Shown here: piece after piece, positions 1 to 7,792 of the stretch
How the letters are laid out: each line of letters begins with the position of its first letter
Numbering within the stretch: position 1 is the first letter of the stretch
Source of the DNA: a virus
IMG/VR virus record: IMGVR_UViG_3300030107_001142
Span: 1-24,430 of that record
DNA: 24,430 bases
Strand: one strand, 5' to 3'
The notes under the pieces: generated by a model
Told to the model about the DNA's origin: nothing
Database searches by the model: none
Seen by the model: the letters and a program-made list of their open reading frames with translations, nothing else
Made by a program: the position numbers and the translations under genes

Positions 1-15
1 CAAAGGAGAATAATT

Positions 16-993
16 ATGGCAAACGCAACACCAGTTTCCGTTGGTCTAGTAAACAAAGCGGGAACAGAAGATGCACTGTTTTTAAAAGTTTTTGCGGGGG
101 AAGTTCTTACTTCTTTTGACAGAGCTTCTAAGACAACAGGGCAAGAGATGGTTCGTTCTATCTCAAGTGGTAAGAGTGCAACATTTCCAGTAATGGGAAG
201 AATTGATGCGGCTTATCATACAGCAGGAGCAGAAATTACTGGTTCTGATGTAAACCACAACGAAAAGGTTATTACAATTAATGACCTTTTAATATCTTCA
301 GTGTTTTTATCAAACATTGAGGAAGCTAAGAACCATTGGGACGTAAGAAGTGCATATTCTGCCGAGATTGGCAGAGCTTTGGCTTTCGTCAAAGACAAGC
401 ACGTTTTACAAACTATTGGTTTAGCGTCACAAGCGAACGCAAACGTATCTGATACTGGATATGGTGCAGGTTCAACTGTGACAAATACCGACATCGCTAA
501 TGCGACTGCGGCTACAAGTGCTAATGGGTTTATCACAGCATTATTTGACTGTGCTAAAAACTTAGATAACAACTACGTTCCTTCAGAAGGTAGAAAATGT
601 TTCTTAGACCCTGAAATGTACTACAAGTTAGCTAATGCAACTAATGCTATTAACGTAGACTTTAGTGGTAAAGGCTCAATCGCAGAAGGTAAAGTAACAA
701 AAATAGCAGGTATTGAATTAGTACCTATGGCTCATTTTGTGAAAGATGATGTAGGAACTTCAGACGTTGATGCAGGACAAACAGCTACAGGTGGTACACC
801 TCAATCTGTGAACCTGACAAACTATGAAGGTCTTGTATCTCACCCTTCAGCAGTTGGTACTGTTAAACTTATGGACTTGGCTGTTGAGTCAGAATATGAC
901 ATCAGAAGACAAGGTACATTAATGGTCGCTAAATATGCTATGGGACACGGCGTCCTTAGACCTGAAGCGGCTGTAGGAATTAAAGAAGCGTAA
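16..993 (+). CDS. Major capsid protein (T7 gp10-like)
   Basis: Forms the icosahedral shell of the phage head. The 325-residue protein has the T7 gp10 signature near its N-terminus: LFLKVFAGEVLTSF (about residues 22-35), MVRSISSGKSATFPV (45-59), then EKVITINDLL (83-92) and an NHWDVRS-type segment (106-112), each very close to T7 gp10A. The length is slightly under the 345 residues of gp10A. The ATG at 16 follows a clear AAAGGAGAA ribosome-binding site at bases 2-10. It is followed directly by a strong rho-independent terminator, as in T7, where the terminator after gene 10 lowers expression of downstream tail genes. I saw no slippery sequence before the stop that would make a gp10B-type frameshift product. 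Family assignment is very secure. Confidence 0.97.
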   Translation: MANATPVSVGLVNKAGTEDALFLKVFAGEVLTSFDRASKTTGQEMVRSISSGKSATFPVMGRIDAAYHTAGAEITGSDVNHNEKVITINDLLISSVFLSNIEEAKNHWDVRSAYSAEIGRALAFVKDKHVLQTIGLASQANANVSDTGYGAGSTVTNTDIANATAATSANGFITALFDCAKNLDNNYVPSEGRKCFLDPEMYYKLANATNAINVDFSGKGSIAEGKVTKIAGIELVPMAHFVKDDVGTSDVDAGQTATGGTPQSVNLTNYEGLVSHPSAVGTVKLMDLAVESEYDIRRQGTLMVAKYAMGHGVLRPEAAVGIKEA

Positions 994-1019
994 TAGTTTC
1001 TTTATTACACTAATAGATT

Positions 1020-1043
1020 AGGGGGATTAACGTCCCCCTTTTC
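1020..1043 (+). terminator. Rho-independent terminator after capsid gene
   Basis: A GC-rich stem, AGGGGGA paired with TCCCCCT (1020-1026 with 1033-1039), closes a six-base loop TTAACG and runs into TTTTC. Its place just after the major capsid gene matches the T7 late terminator. The same C-run could alternatively pair with the ribosome-binding site of the next gene (see findings). Confidence 0.85.
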
Positions 1044-1110
1044 TACTTATAATAACTTCAAGATATGCCTAGTGGGTATCTTGATTAACTCGCCTAAGAA
1101 AGGGGGAAAT

Positions 1111-1506
1111 ATGACACTAGACTTAACACCATTCCGAGCTTTTTCGGTAGGTTTTGATGACCTATTTGATGAGCTTAGAAGTTTTAAGACAGTTGGTTAT
1201 CCGCCATATAACATTGAAAGAATGTCAGATGGTATATATAACATTTCAATGGCTGTTGCAGGGTTTTCAAAAGATGACCTTACAATTTCTGTCAAAGAAA
1301 ATGTCTTAAAAGTAAAAGGAAAGAAAGAAAGTAAAGAGAAAGATTATCTTTACAAAGGTATTGGTGAAAGGTCTTTTGAACAATCATTTAAACTTGCTGA
1401 ATTTACGGAAGTAAAAGAAGTTAAGTTAGAAGATGGTGTTCTAAACATTTCTTTGATTCAGAATTTACCTGAAGAGAAGAAAGAAAAGACAATCAAAATA
1501 TCTTAA
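1111..1506 (+). CDS. Small heat-shock protein (Hsp20/IbpA-like chaperone)
   Basis: A predicted ATP-independent holdase that binds unfolding proteins in the cytoplasm. The 131-residue product starts MTLDLTPFRAFSVGFDDLF, the typical IbpA-class N-terminus. An alpha-crystallin domain follows (about residues 30-125), with the YNIERMSDGIYNISMAVAGF strand region, VKENVLKVKGKKE, GIGERSFEQSFKLAE and the GVLNISL strand before a Lys-rich tail. I chose the ATG at 1111 because AAAGGGGGA lies just upstream and because the family N-terminus begins here; the in-frame GTG at 1072 would add 13 residues unlike the family. It stands alone between two terminators within the virion gene block. Hsp20 genes are well known in marine T4-like phages; the role here, perhaps capsid or tail folding, is inferred. 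Confidence 0.93.
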   Translation: MTLDLTPFRAFSVGFDDLFDELRSFKTVGYPPYNIERMSDGIYNISMAVAGFSKDDLTISVKENVLKVKGKKESKEKDYLYKGIGERSFEQSFKLAEFTEVKEVKLEDGVLNISLIQNLPEEKKEKTIKIS

Positions 1507-1515
1507 TAACAAAGT

Positions 1516-1550
1516 CTAGGGGGGAGCTTAATCCCCTCTAGTTAATTTTA
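1516..1550 (+). terminator. Rho-independent terminator after hsp20
   Basis: A ten-pair stem, CTAGGGGGGA with TCCCCTCTAG (1516-1525 with 1532-1541, one G-U), closes loop GCTTAA and is followed by TTAATTTTAA. Together with the terminator at 1020-1043 it brackets the chaperone gene as its own transcription unit or attenuated segment. Confidence 0.75.
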
Positions 1551-1570
1551 ATAGAAGGATATAAACAATA

Positions 1571-1681
1571 ATGATAAATAAAATAACAGAAATTATGTTA
1601 GAAGCAAAACACTTTTGGAATGAACATAAAAAAGTAAGTATTGCTTTTGCAATAATTTTATTAATAGCAATAATAATATAA
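1571..1681 (+). CDS. Small single-span membrane protein, function unknown
   Basis: A 36-residue ORF with a polar, charged first half (MINKITEIMLEAKHFWNEHK) and a hydrophobic second half (about residues 22-36: VSIAFAIILLIAIII), which would be one membrane segment ending at the C-terminus. AGAAGGAT lies upstream (about 1553-1560) at a rather long spacing. The stop is only four bases before the start of the tail tubular A gene, which has no visible ribosome-binding site of its own. Translation of this small ORF may therefore deliver ribosomes to that gene. No family recognised. Confidence 0.55.
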   Translation: MINKITEIMLEAKHFWNEHKKVSIAFAIILLIAIII

Positions 1682-1685
1682 TATA

Positions 1686-2297
1686 ATGGCAACACAAATT
1701 ACACCTACTACTGAATTACAAGCAGTTAATCAAATGTTGAGTGTTATAGGAGAAGCTCCTGTAAACTCAATTACAGGGACAGTAACTACCGATGTATCTG
1801 TCGCTAAAAACATTTTAGATGAAACTTCAATGTCAGTTCAATCAATGGGGTGGAATTTTAATACCCATTATGCTTATACACTCGCAAGAGATACAGACAA
1901 TAAAGTACCTTTACCATCTAACTGCGTACAAGCCGATGCTTCTGCACAATACCGAGATAGAAATTTAGTTATTCGTAATGGTTTTCTATATGATATGGAC
2001 GACCATACCGATGTGTTTGGAACATCAACAACCCTACCTACAGTGGACTTAGTCTTAGTCCAACAATTTGAACAACTCCCTGAATATGCAAGGCAATATA
2101 TAGCAACAAAAGCCGCTAGACGTTTTGCTTCAAGATTTATTGGAGATAAAGGAATTACTGAATTGGCAGGAAATGATGAACAAGAAGCACTAGCCGCTTT
2201 TAGACAAGCGGATAGCAGAAGTGCTGATGCTAATATGTTAGAAGGTGATATGAATACTTATTCAATCATAAACAGGACTACTAGAAGGACTTACTAA
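1686..2297 (+). CDS. Tail tubular protein A (T7 gp11-like)
   Basis: Forms the upper adaptor ring between portal and nozzle in T7-type short tails. The 203-residue protein (T7 gp11 is 196) begins with the characteristic ELQAVNQMLSVIGEAPVNSI segment, where a bacterial replisome-like helix pattern and Gly-Glu-Ala-Pro are family hallmarks. Further family-like segments are AKNILDE, QSMGWNFNTHY (about residues 54-64) and LPEYARQYIATKAARRFASR (about 130-149). The start lacks a Shine-Dalgarno and is probably coupled to the 36-residue ORF ending at 1681. The stop overlaps the next ATG (TAATG). Confidence 0.94.
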   Translation: MATQITPTTELQAVNQMLSVIGEAPVNSITGTVTTDVSVAKNILDETSMSVQSMGWNFNTHYAYTLARDTDNKVPLPSNCVQADASAQYRDRNLVIRNGFLYDMDDHTDVFGTSTTLPTVDLVLVQQFEQLPEYARQYIATKAARRFASRFIGDKGITELAGNDEQEALAAFRQADSRSADANMLEGDMNTYSIINRTTRRTY

Positions 2298-4795
2298 TGG
2301 GACAAGTGATTTCACAATCCGTACCAAATTTTCTAAATGGTATGTCTCAACAAACCCCTTCACAACGTGGTATTAATCAAGGTCAAGACCAAGTTAATTG
2401 TCAAAACAACATTGTAGATGGGTTATCAAAGAGACCACCTTTAGAATATGTAGCTACACTAGATTCTACAAATGTATTTCCTAATACTGCTAAGATATGG
2501 AGTATACAAAGAGATGCGTCAAATAGATATTTATGTGCGTTCTATGACAATGGAGTTAAAGTTTATGATTTAGCAGGTAATGAAAAAACTGTAAGTTATC
2601 CTGATGGTGATACTTACCTTAATTCTACAAATCCTAAAAATGATTTCCGTATGGTTAATATTGCGGATTATACTTTTGTAGTTAATAAGTCAATTACACC
2701 TGCGGCTGACAGCACAACAACTGCGGCAAAAATAGAGGAATTTCACGTCTACTGTAAATCAACTAATTATGGTAGAGAATATAAAGTAGCATTAAAACAC
2801 GAAGATTGGGCTTATGAAATAGAAGTTATATTTCAAATACCTACAGGAAATGATGCTTCTACAGATAGTAAATATAGAGATACAAATAAAATAACAGACA
2901 TATTAATGAAAGGTACTTCAAGTACCCATTATGATTCAAGTGCAAATGGTATTTCTTTTAAAACAATTAGAACAGATACAGGAGCAACTTTATCTAGTTC
3001 ACAAGGATTATCAAACTTTTCTGATATAAATACTTATTTTAATTTTGAACAATTTGATTCTGTTATTTATGGAACAATTATTAACCAAGCTAAAACTTAT
3101 ACAATAAGTACGGCTGATGGTTCAGGTAATACAGCGATGTATGCCATTAGAGATACAATACAAGATTTTACAAAATTACCTTACTATGGAAAAACAGGAA
3201 CTATCGTTAAAGTAACAGGTGATGAAGGAGATACTCTTTCTGATTACTATGTTAAATTTGATGGTATGGGTGTGTGGACAGAAACTATTGCACCTGCAAC
3301 AAGTTTAGGTTTAGATGATACTACAATGCCTCACGCATTGATTAATAATAATGATGGTACATTTACATTTAAAAAATTAGATTGGACAGATAGAGTTTGT
3401 GGTGATGCTACAGACACTAATCCTAATCCTTCATTTGTAGGTAAAACAATACAGAATTTAACATATTATAAAAATAGATTAGGACTGTTATCAGGAGAGA
3501 ATTTAATTTTAACTGAAAATGCTAGTTACTTTAATTTCTTTGCTACAACAGTTACACAAGTTTTAGATACTGACCCTATTGATATAGCGGCTTCAGGAAC
3601 ACAAGTTAATACATTGAAACACTCAGTAGGATTTAATGAAACATTATTATTATTCTCTGATACAGCTCAATATAAACTTGACCACGCAGGAGATACTATA
3701 AGTCCAACTACTGCTATCTTAAATGAAGTGTCAAGTTTTGAACACGATGATTCAGTAACACCTATTGCGGCGGGTAAGTTTGCTTACTTTGCTCAAGCTA
3801 GAACAAACAATACAGCAATAAGAGAATATTATGCTGATGATGATACATTGACAAATGATGGTTTAGATATTTCAGTTTCAGTACAAAGTCTAATACCTTC
3901 TAATGCTTATCAAATTGTAAGTAATACTGTTGAAGATTGTATGGCAATTTTATGTGATGACACAGCAGACACACAAGTTGCACCTTATACTATAAGTACA
4001 GATATAGCACCAACTAATGCTGATACTATGTATATTTATAAATATTTCTTTGATGGTGGAGAAAAAGTACAAACCGCTTGGTCTAAATGGGAATTTAGTG
4101 GTGTTAAAATATTAGGTGGTATGTCTGTAGAAAGTAATATTTATTTATTTACTATTGAAGGACAAGATACAAAATTATTTAAAATAGATTTAAGAAATTT
4201 AAAAGATGCAACATTAGGACACGGAGTATATCTTGATAAAAGAACTTCAGTTACAGGTTCATATTCTAGTACAACAGGTTTAACAACTGTAACTTCTCCG
4301 TATGGAGCTAAAACAGGTTTAAAAGCTGTAGATAAAACTGATGGAGCAGATTATACTTTAACATTTGTTAGTGGTTCTAATTATACTTTAGAAGGAAATC
4401 ATACAGATTTATGGATAGGTGTTCCTTTTGAATCTAAGTATACATTATCAACACAATATGTTAGAGAAAATACTGGTAGAGGACTTTTAGCTGTAACTAC
4501 AGGTCGTTACCAAATTAGAAATATAGCATTAACTTACGAAAATTCAGGTTTCTTCACAGCAGAAGTAACACCTGAGAATAGAAGTAAATCTACAACTGTA
4601 ATGAACGGATATGTTTTAGGGACAGCAGGTAGTACCATTGGGTCTGCCGCATTGTCTTCAGGAACTATTAAAGTACCAATACAATGTAGAAATACCGATT
4701 TTACTTTTGACATTATCTCTAGTTCACACTTACCTATGTATATAGCAAGTGCTGAAGTAGAAGGTTTATACCATAACAGAGCAACAAGGATATAA
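2297..4795 (+). CDS. Tail tubular protein B / nozzle (T7 gp12-like)
   Basis: Forms the tail nozzle through which DNA leaves the particle. The 832-residue length is close to T7 gp12 (794). The N-terminus MGQVISQSVPNFLNGMSQQT with PSQRGINQGQDQVNCQNNIVDGLSKRPP is a diagnostic start for this family. The middle carries NRLGLLSGENLILTENASYF and FFATTVTQVLDTDPIDIAASG (about 395-430), also typical. The ATG overlaps the stop of the upstream tail gene by one base, and its own stop overlaps the next start in the same way. This indicates tightly coupled expression of the tail genes. Confidence 0.95.
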   Translation: MGQVISQSVPNFLNGMSQQTPSQRGINQGQDQVNCQNNIVDGLSKRPPLEYVATLDSTNVFPNTAKIWSIQRDASNRYLCAFYDNGVKVYDLAGNEKTVSYPDGDTYLNSTNPKNDFRMVNIADYTFVVNKSITPAADSTTTAAKIEEFHVYCKSTNYGREYKVALKHEDWAYEIEVIFQIPTGNDASTDSKYRDTNKITDILMKGTSSTHYDSSANGISFKTIRTDTGATLSSSQGLSNFSDINTYFNFEQFDSVIYGTIINQAKTYTISTADGSGNTAMYAIRDTIQDFTKLPYYGKTGTIVKVTGDEGDTLSDYYVKFDGMGVWTETIAPATSLGLDDTTMPHALINNNDGTFTFKKLDWTDRVCGDATDTNPNPSFVGKTIQNLTYYKNRLGLLSGENLILTENASYFNFFATTVTQVLDTDPIDIAASGTQVNTLKHSVGFNETLLLFSDTAQYKLDHAGDTISPTTAILNEVSSFEHDDSVTPIAAGKFAYFAQARTNNTAIREYYADDDTLTNDGLDISVSVQSLIPSNAYQIVSNTVEDCMAILCDDTADTQVAPYTISTDIAPTNADTMYIYKYFFDGGEKVQTAWSKWEFSGVKILGGMSVESNIYLFTIEGQDTKLFKIDLRNLKDATLGHGVYLDKRTSVTGSYSSTTGLTTVTSPYGAKTGLKAVDKTDGADYTLTFVSGSNYTLEGNHTDLWIGVPFESKYTLSTQYVRENTGRGLLAVTTGRYQIRNIALTYENSGFFTAEVTPENRSKSTTVMNGYVLGTAGSTIGSAALSSGTIKVPIQCRNTDFTFDIISSSHLPMYIASAEVEGLYHNRATRI

Positions 4796-5277
4796 TGGAA
4801 AAAGAAAACTATGTACGTCCTGCGATATTAGCTGACGTGCTACAATTAGCACCTAAAATGCGTAAAGCAGATAGGGAAGAAGTAAGAGCATCAAATGGAG
4901 TTTCTCCGTTAGAGGCTTTAGTTACTCCGTTTACTTATGACGGAAGTAGAAATTATACAATCATTGGCACAGCCAGTGAAGGAGTAATAGGTATGTTTGG
5001 GGTTGCTCCAACAAAAGACCCTGAATATGGCGTAGCTTGGTTATTATCAAGTGAAGACTTATTTAAACATACAAAACAATTTATTAAGGAATGTCCTTAC
5101 TGGGTTTCTAAAATGGGTCAAGGATATACTTATATATACAACTGGGTTGATAGAAGAAATTGGAAGTCAATGAAATGGCTACAGTATCTTGGATTTGAAC
5201 CTAAAGAAGAAATTAAAGAATATGGGGTAGGAAAATTACCCTTCTTATTAATGATAAAGGAGATGAATAAAGAATAA
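4795..5277 (+). CDS. Internal virion protein A, T7 gp13-like (acetyltransferase-like fold)
   Basis: A 160-residue protein located exactly where T7 gene 13 lies, between the nozzle and gp14 genes. The N-terminus YVRPAILADVLQLAPKMRKAD followed by REEV, then a GVIGMFGVAP-type strand, WLLSSEDLF and WLQYLGFEP near the C-terminus resemble a GNAT-like layout seen in this family. It is known in T7 relatives as an internal virion or morphogenesis factor. Enzymatic acetylation is not supported by a clear acetyl-CoA loop. AAGGA is at 4786-4790. Stop and next start overlap (TAATG). Confidence 0.8.
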   Translation: MEKENYVRPAILADVLQLAPKMRKADREEVRASNGVSPLEALVTPFTYDGSRNYTIIGTASEGVIGMFGVAPTKDPEYGVAWLLSSEDLFKHTKQFIKECPYWVSKMGQGYTYIYNWVDRRNWKSMKWLQYLGFEPKEEIKEYGVGKLPFLLMIKEMNKE

Positions 5278-5840
5278 TGTGTGGAGTACCTGAAGCTCAA
5301 TTAGCACTTAGTGTGTTTAGTACTGTCGCTAAATTTCAAAATGATAAAGCGGTACACGAAACAAATACGGCGGCTAATGAAATTAGTATGCAAAATGCTG
5401 ACCAAGCATATTTGAATGATTTATCTAAAATTGATAATGAGTCTTCTCGTGCAACACAAGCAAAGGCTTTAGCTGAATTAAAAGCAAGACAAGAATTAAC
5501 TAAGAACCAAGCGTATGCTCTTAACTCAGGATTTGGAAATTCACTTAAAGTAATGCAAGATATGAGTGGTAAACACGATTTAGGTTTCTCTGAAATTGCT
5601 TTTGATTTTGAAAGAGATATGTTGTCTTTACAAGGTTCTGAAAATGATGCTTATGCGGCTTTACATAGAAATTACTCTAACATAAGACCATCTCAACCAC
5701 CTAGCTTAATCGGTTCAGTAATTGAACTTGGTTCACACGGATTGAATTATGCAGGTTCAGATAATAAATGGATTAATAGAAGAAAAACAACCAGTAATAA
5801 ATGGAGTCACGTTACTCACGATGAAAGCGATGGAACATAA
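5277..5840 (+). CDS. Internal virion protein B (T7 gp14-like)
   Basis: Part of the inner core stack that is ejected and forms the outer-membrane part of the DNA channel in T7. It has 187 residues (T7 gp14 has 196). Features fitting the family are the CGVPEAQLALSVFSTVAKF start, a long Ala/Gln/Lys-rich helical stretch (about residues 25-95), and a polar C-terminus. The assignment rests mainly on position between the gp13- and gp15-like genes and on size and composition. It is coupled to both neighbours by TAATG overlaps. Confidence 0.78.
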   Translation: MCGVPEAQLALSVFSTVAKFQNDKAVHETNTAANEISMQNADQAYLNDLSKIDNESSRATQAKALAELKARQELTKNQAYALNSGFGNSLKVMQDMSGKHDLGFSEIAFDFERDMLSLQGSENDAYAALHRNYSNIRPSQPPSLIGSVIELGSHGLNYAGSDNKWINRRKTTSNKWSHVTHDESDGT

Positions 5841-7792
5841 TGGCAGAAAAATATAAATCACAAGTAACTAACAAATGGATAGGCTCAAGTTATAAAGGAA
5901 CTGTTAGACATATAGACGCTAGAAATACTGAAATGGGTCAAATTGTTTCTGCTTTAAAAAATGACCTTACTCCCGCTATGAATAAGTGGGGAGAAAAACA
6001 TATTGAAAAGAAAAAAACTGAGGCAGGAGCTAAAATGGACGAGCTTTATGCACAAGGTTGGACAACAAAAGAAATTGAAAAAGCTATTTTAAATGATGAA
6101 ATTCCTGAATTAAGCAATCAATATGCTACTGCGGTAGTAGATACACACTCAGGAAGATTTGAAGCGGCTGAAACTATTAGAAAAATTAATGAAAACATTG
6201 ATTCTTATGATTTTAAAGAAGGTAATCAAACTTTAGAAGAATGGTATAAACAATATTTACCTGATTTTAATGAAGCTAGTTCACAATTTACAGTAGGATT
6301 TTCTGCTGTATTTAATGAATGGTCTGCAAAAGCAAAAATTAAAGATGCTGAAAATAGAGCTGAATGGGCTCATACAGTAAAAATTAATAAAGCAGTAAAC
6401 TTTTTAGATACTACTATTGGTGCTGATGAGATAGATGAAAAATATTGGGAAACAATTAAAAGTCTAAATACAGCTATGCCTATAGAAGGTAAAGAAAAAG
6501 CATACTTCTTTGACACTAATGAATTAAATATGGAAGTTGCTTTAGGTCACGCTAAATTCTTATTAGCAAAAGCTACAACTACTGAAGAATTAGATAAAGC
6601 TATGAAAATTTTAACTTCAGATAGAGGAATAGGAAAAGGTGGAAATAAATTAGGTTCATTATTAAACGCTCACCCTACTGAAATTGGTGAAACTCTAAAT
6701 GCAATTACAAATAAAAGAGCTCGTCTTGAAAACAAAAAAAGAACTGATATAGAGTGGAATGAAAAACAAGATAAGAAAAACATATTTAAAGATTTTTGGT
6801 CTGATTTTGAAAACAACAGTAAGAATGTTGAAGAATGGCGTGAAAAACTTAGAGCTATTGACCCTACTGCTGTTCCTTCTTTTAATAAATTAATAGATGA
6901 AAAAAGAATGTCTAATGCGTCAGGTGAAGTACGACAAGAATTTCTTATTGATGTGATGGAAGGTACTTATGACGATATTAAAGATTTAGCAAAAGCTATG
7001 AATGACTTAAACATTCCTAAAGAAGACTTTGCTCAAGCGTTCTCATATTTTGAACGTGCTGAGAAAATGAAGAAAGAAGATAAGAAACATATTTGGGAAA
7101 CCAATTCAACTGTAAAAGAATCTAAAAAAGAAATACTTGATGTCGTTAAAGAAAAAGTTGGTGGTGGTGGAAACTCAATGTTTTCAACTAAAGGAAATGA
7201 CTCTGTTAGAAGAGCTAATTATTATCTTAAAGCACAAATACTTAATTTTGAAGAATTTAATGAAGATGGAAGTAAAAGAGAAAATCCACCTAGTGATGCT
7301 GAATGGCGTAAGTTTATGAAAGATATAGGTGACTATGTTCACAAAACTTTCAGACAAGAAAAAGATTATGAGAAACTAGAAGACTGGGCTGTAGCAAAAG
7401 CAAAACAAGAAGAAGAAATTAAAAAGAAAGAAGATGAAAAGAAAGCTATGGAACAATTAGAAACTAATATTACAACTTCTGTTGCTTCAGCTATAGAACA
7501 AGGAATAGAATTTGATATACCTGTATTTAGTGAAGAAGATAAATCTTGGCGTAAATTGGAATCTACAGAAATAAAAGAGTTTGAAGAAGGAAAATTATAT
7601 CCTAAGATTGTAGAATCAGTCCAAACAGTATTAGGAAATATAGAAGGAATAGACTTTACAAATAAAGAAACATATTTAAAGATTGGACAAATATTTTTAA
7701 ATAATGAAGAACAAGCTAAACAATTTGCAGATATGTTAGGTGTAACTGTAGAGCAACTAGGTGAAGCGATGAGAAGAAAGAGCGTAGAATAG
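5840..7792 (+). CDS. Internal virion protein C (T7 gp15-like)
   Basis: A core protein expected to form the periplasmic part of the ejection channel. The 650-residue product is somewhat shorter than T7 gp15 (747). It is rich in Lys, Glu and Asn, mostly predicted helical, with a very charged helix at about residues 510-545 (AKAKQEEEIKKKEDEKKAME). The N-terminal HIDARNTEMGQIVSALKNDL region looks like the start of gp15-type proteins of marine podoviruses. The gene is bounded by the gp14-like gene (TAATG) and the gp16-like gene, whose ATG is directly after its TAG stop. Position and size carry most of the assignment. Confidence 0.82.
   Translation: MAEKYKSQVTNKWIGSSYKGTVRHIDARNTEMGQIVSALKNDLTPAMNKWGEKHIEKKKTEAGAKMDELYAQGWTTKEIEKAILNDEIPELSNQYATAVVDTHSGRFEAAETIRKINENIDSYDFKEGNQTLEEWYKQYLPDFNEASSQFTVGFSAVFNEWSAKAKIKDAENRAEWAHTVKINKAVNFLDTTIGADEIDEKYWETIKSLNTAMPIEGKEKAYFFDTNELNMEVALGHAKFLLAKATTTEELDKAMKILTSDRGIGKGGNKLGSLLNAHPTEIGETLNAITNKRARLENKKRTDIEWNEKQDKKNIFKDFWSDFENNSKNVEEWREKLRAIDPTAVPSFNKLIDEKRMSNASGEVRQEFLIDVMEGTYDDIKDLAKAMNDLNIPKEDFAQAFSYFERAEKMKKEDKKHIWETNSTVKESKKEILDVVKEKVGGGGNSMFSTKGNDSVRRANYYLKAQILNFEEFNEDGSKRENPPSDAEWRKFMKDIGDYVHKTFRQEKDYEKLEDWAVAKAKQEEEIKKKEDEKKAMEQLETNITTSVASAIEQGIEFDIPVFSEEDKSWRKLESTEIKEFEEGKLYPKIVESVQTVLGNIEGIDFTNKETYLKIGQIFLNNEEQAKQFADMLGVTVEQLGEAMRRKSVE

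Noticed and set aside
216-572. Minus-strand ORF of 118 codons inside the capsid gene
   Set aside because: Shadow of a strongly supported gene; no ribosome-binding site and composition follows the capsid codons.
961-1000. Programmed frameshift at the end of the capsid gene (gp10B-like)
   Set aside because: No slippery heptamer or downstream open frame of useful length before the stop; a terminator follows at once.
1072-1110. GTG-initiated extension of the Hsp20 gene
   Set aside because: The strong AAAGGGGGA site and the IbpA-like N-terminus both point to ATG 1111.
4795-5277. Genuine acetyltransferase
   Set aside because: Fold-like pattern only; no convincing acetyl-CoA binding loop, and the position matches T7 gene 13.
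7137-7319. Plus-strand 60-codon ORF within the gp15-like gene
   Set aside because: Frame shadow in Lys/Glu-rich coding sequence with no independent start signal.
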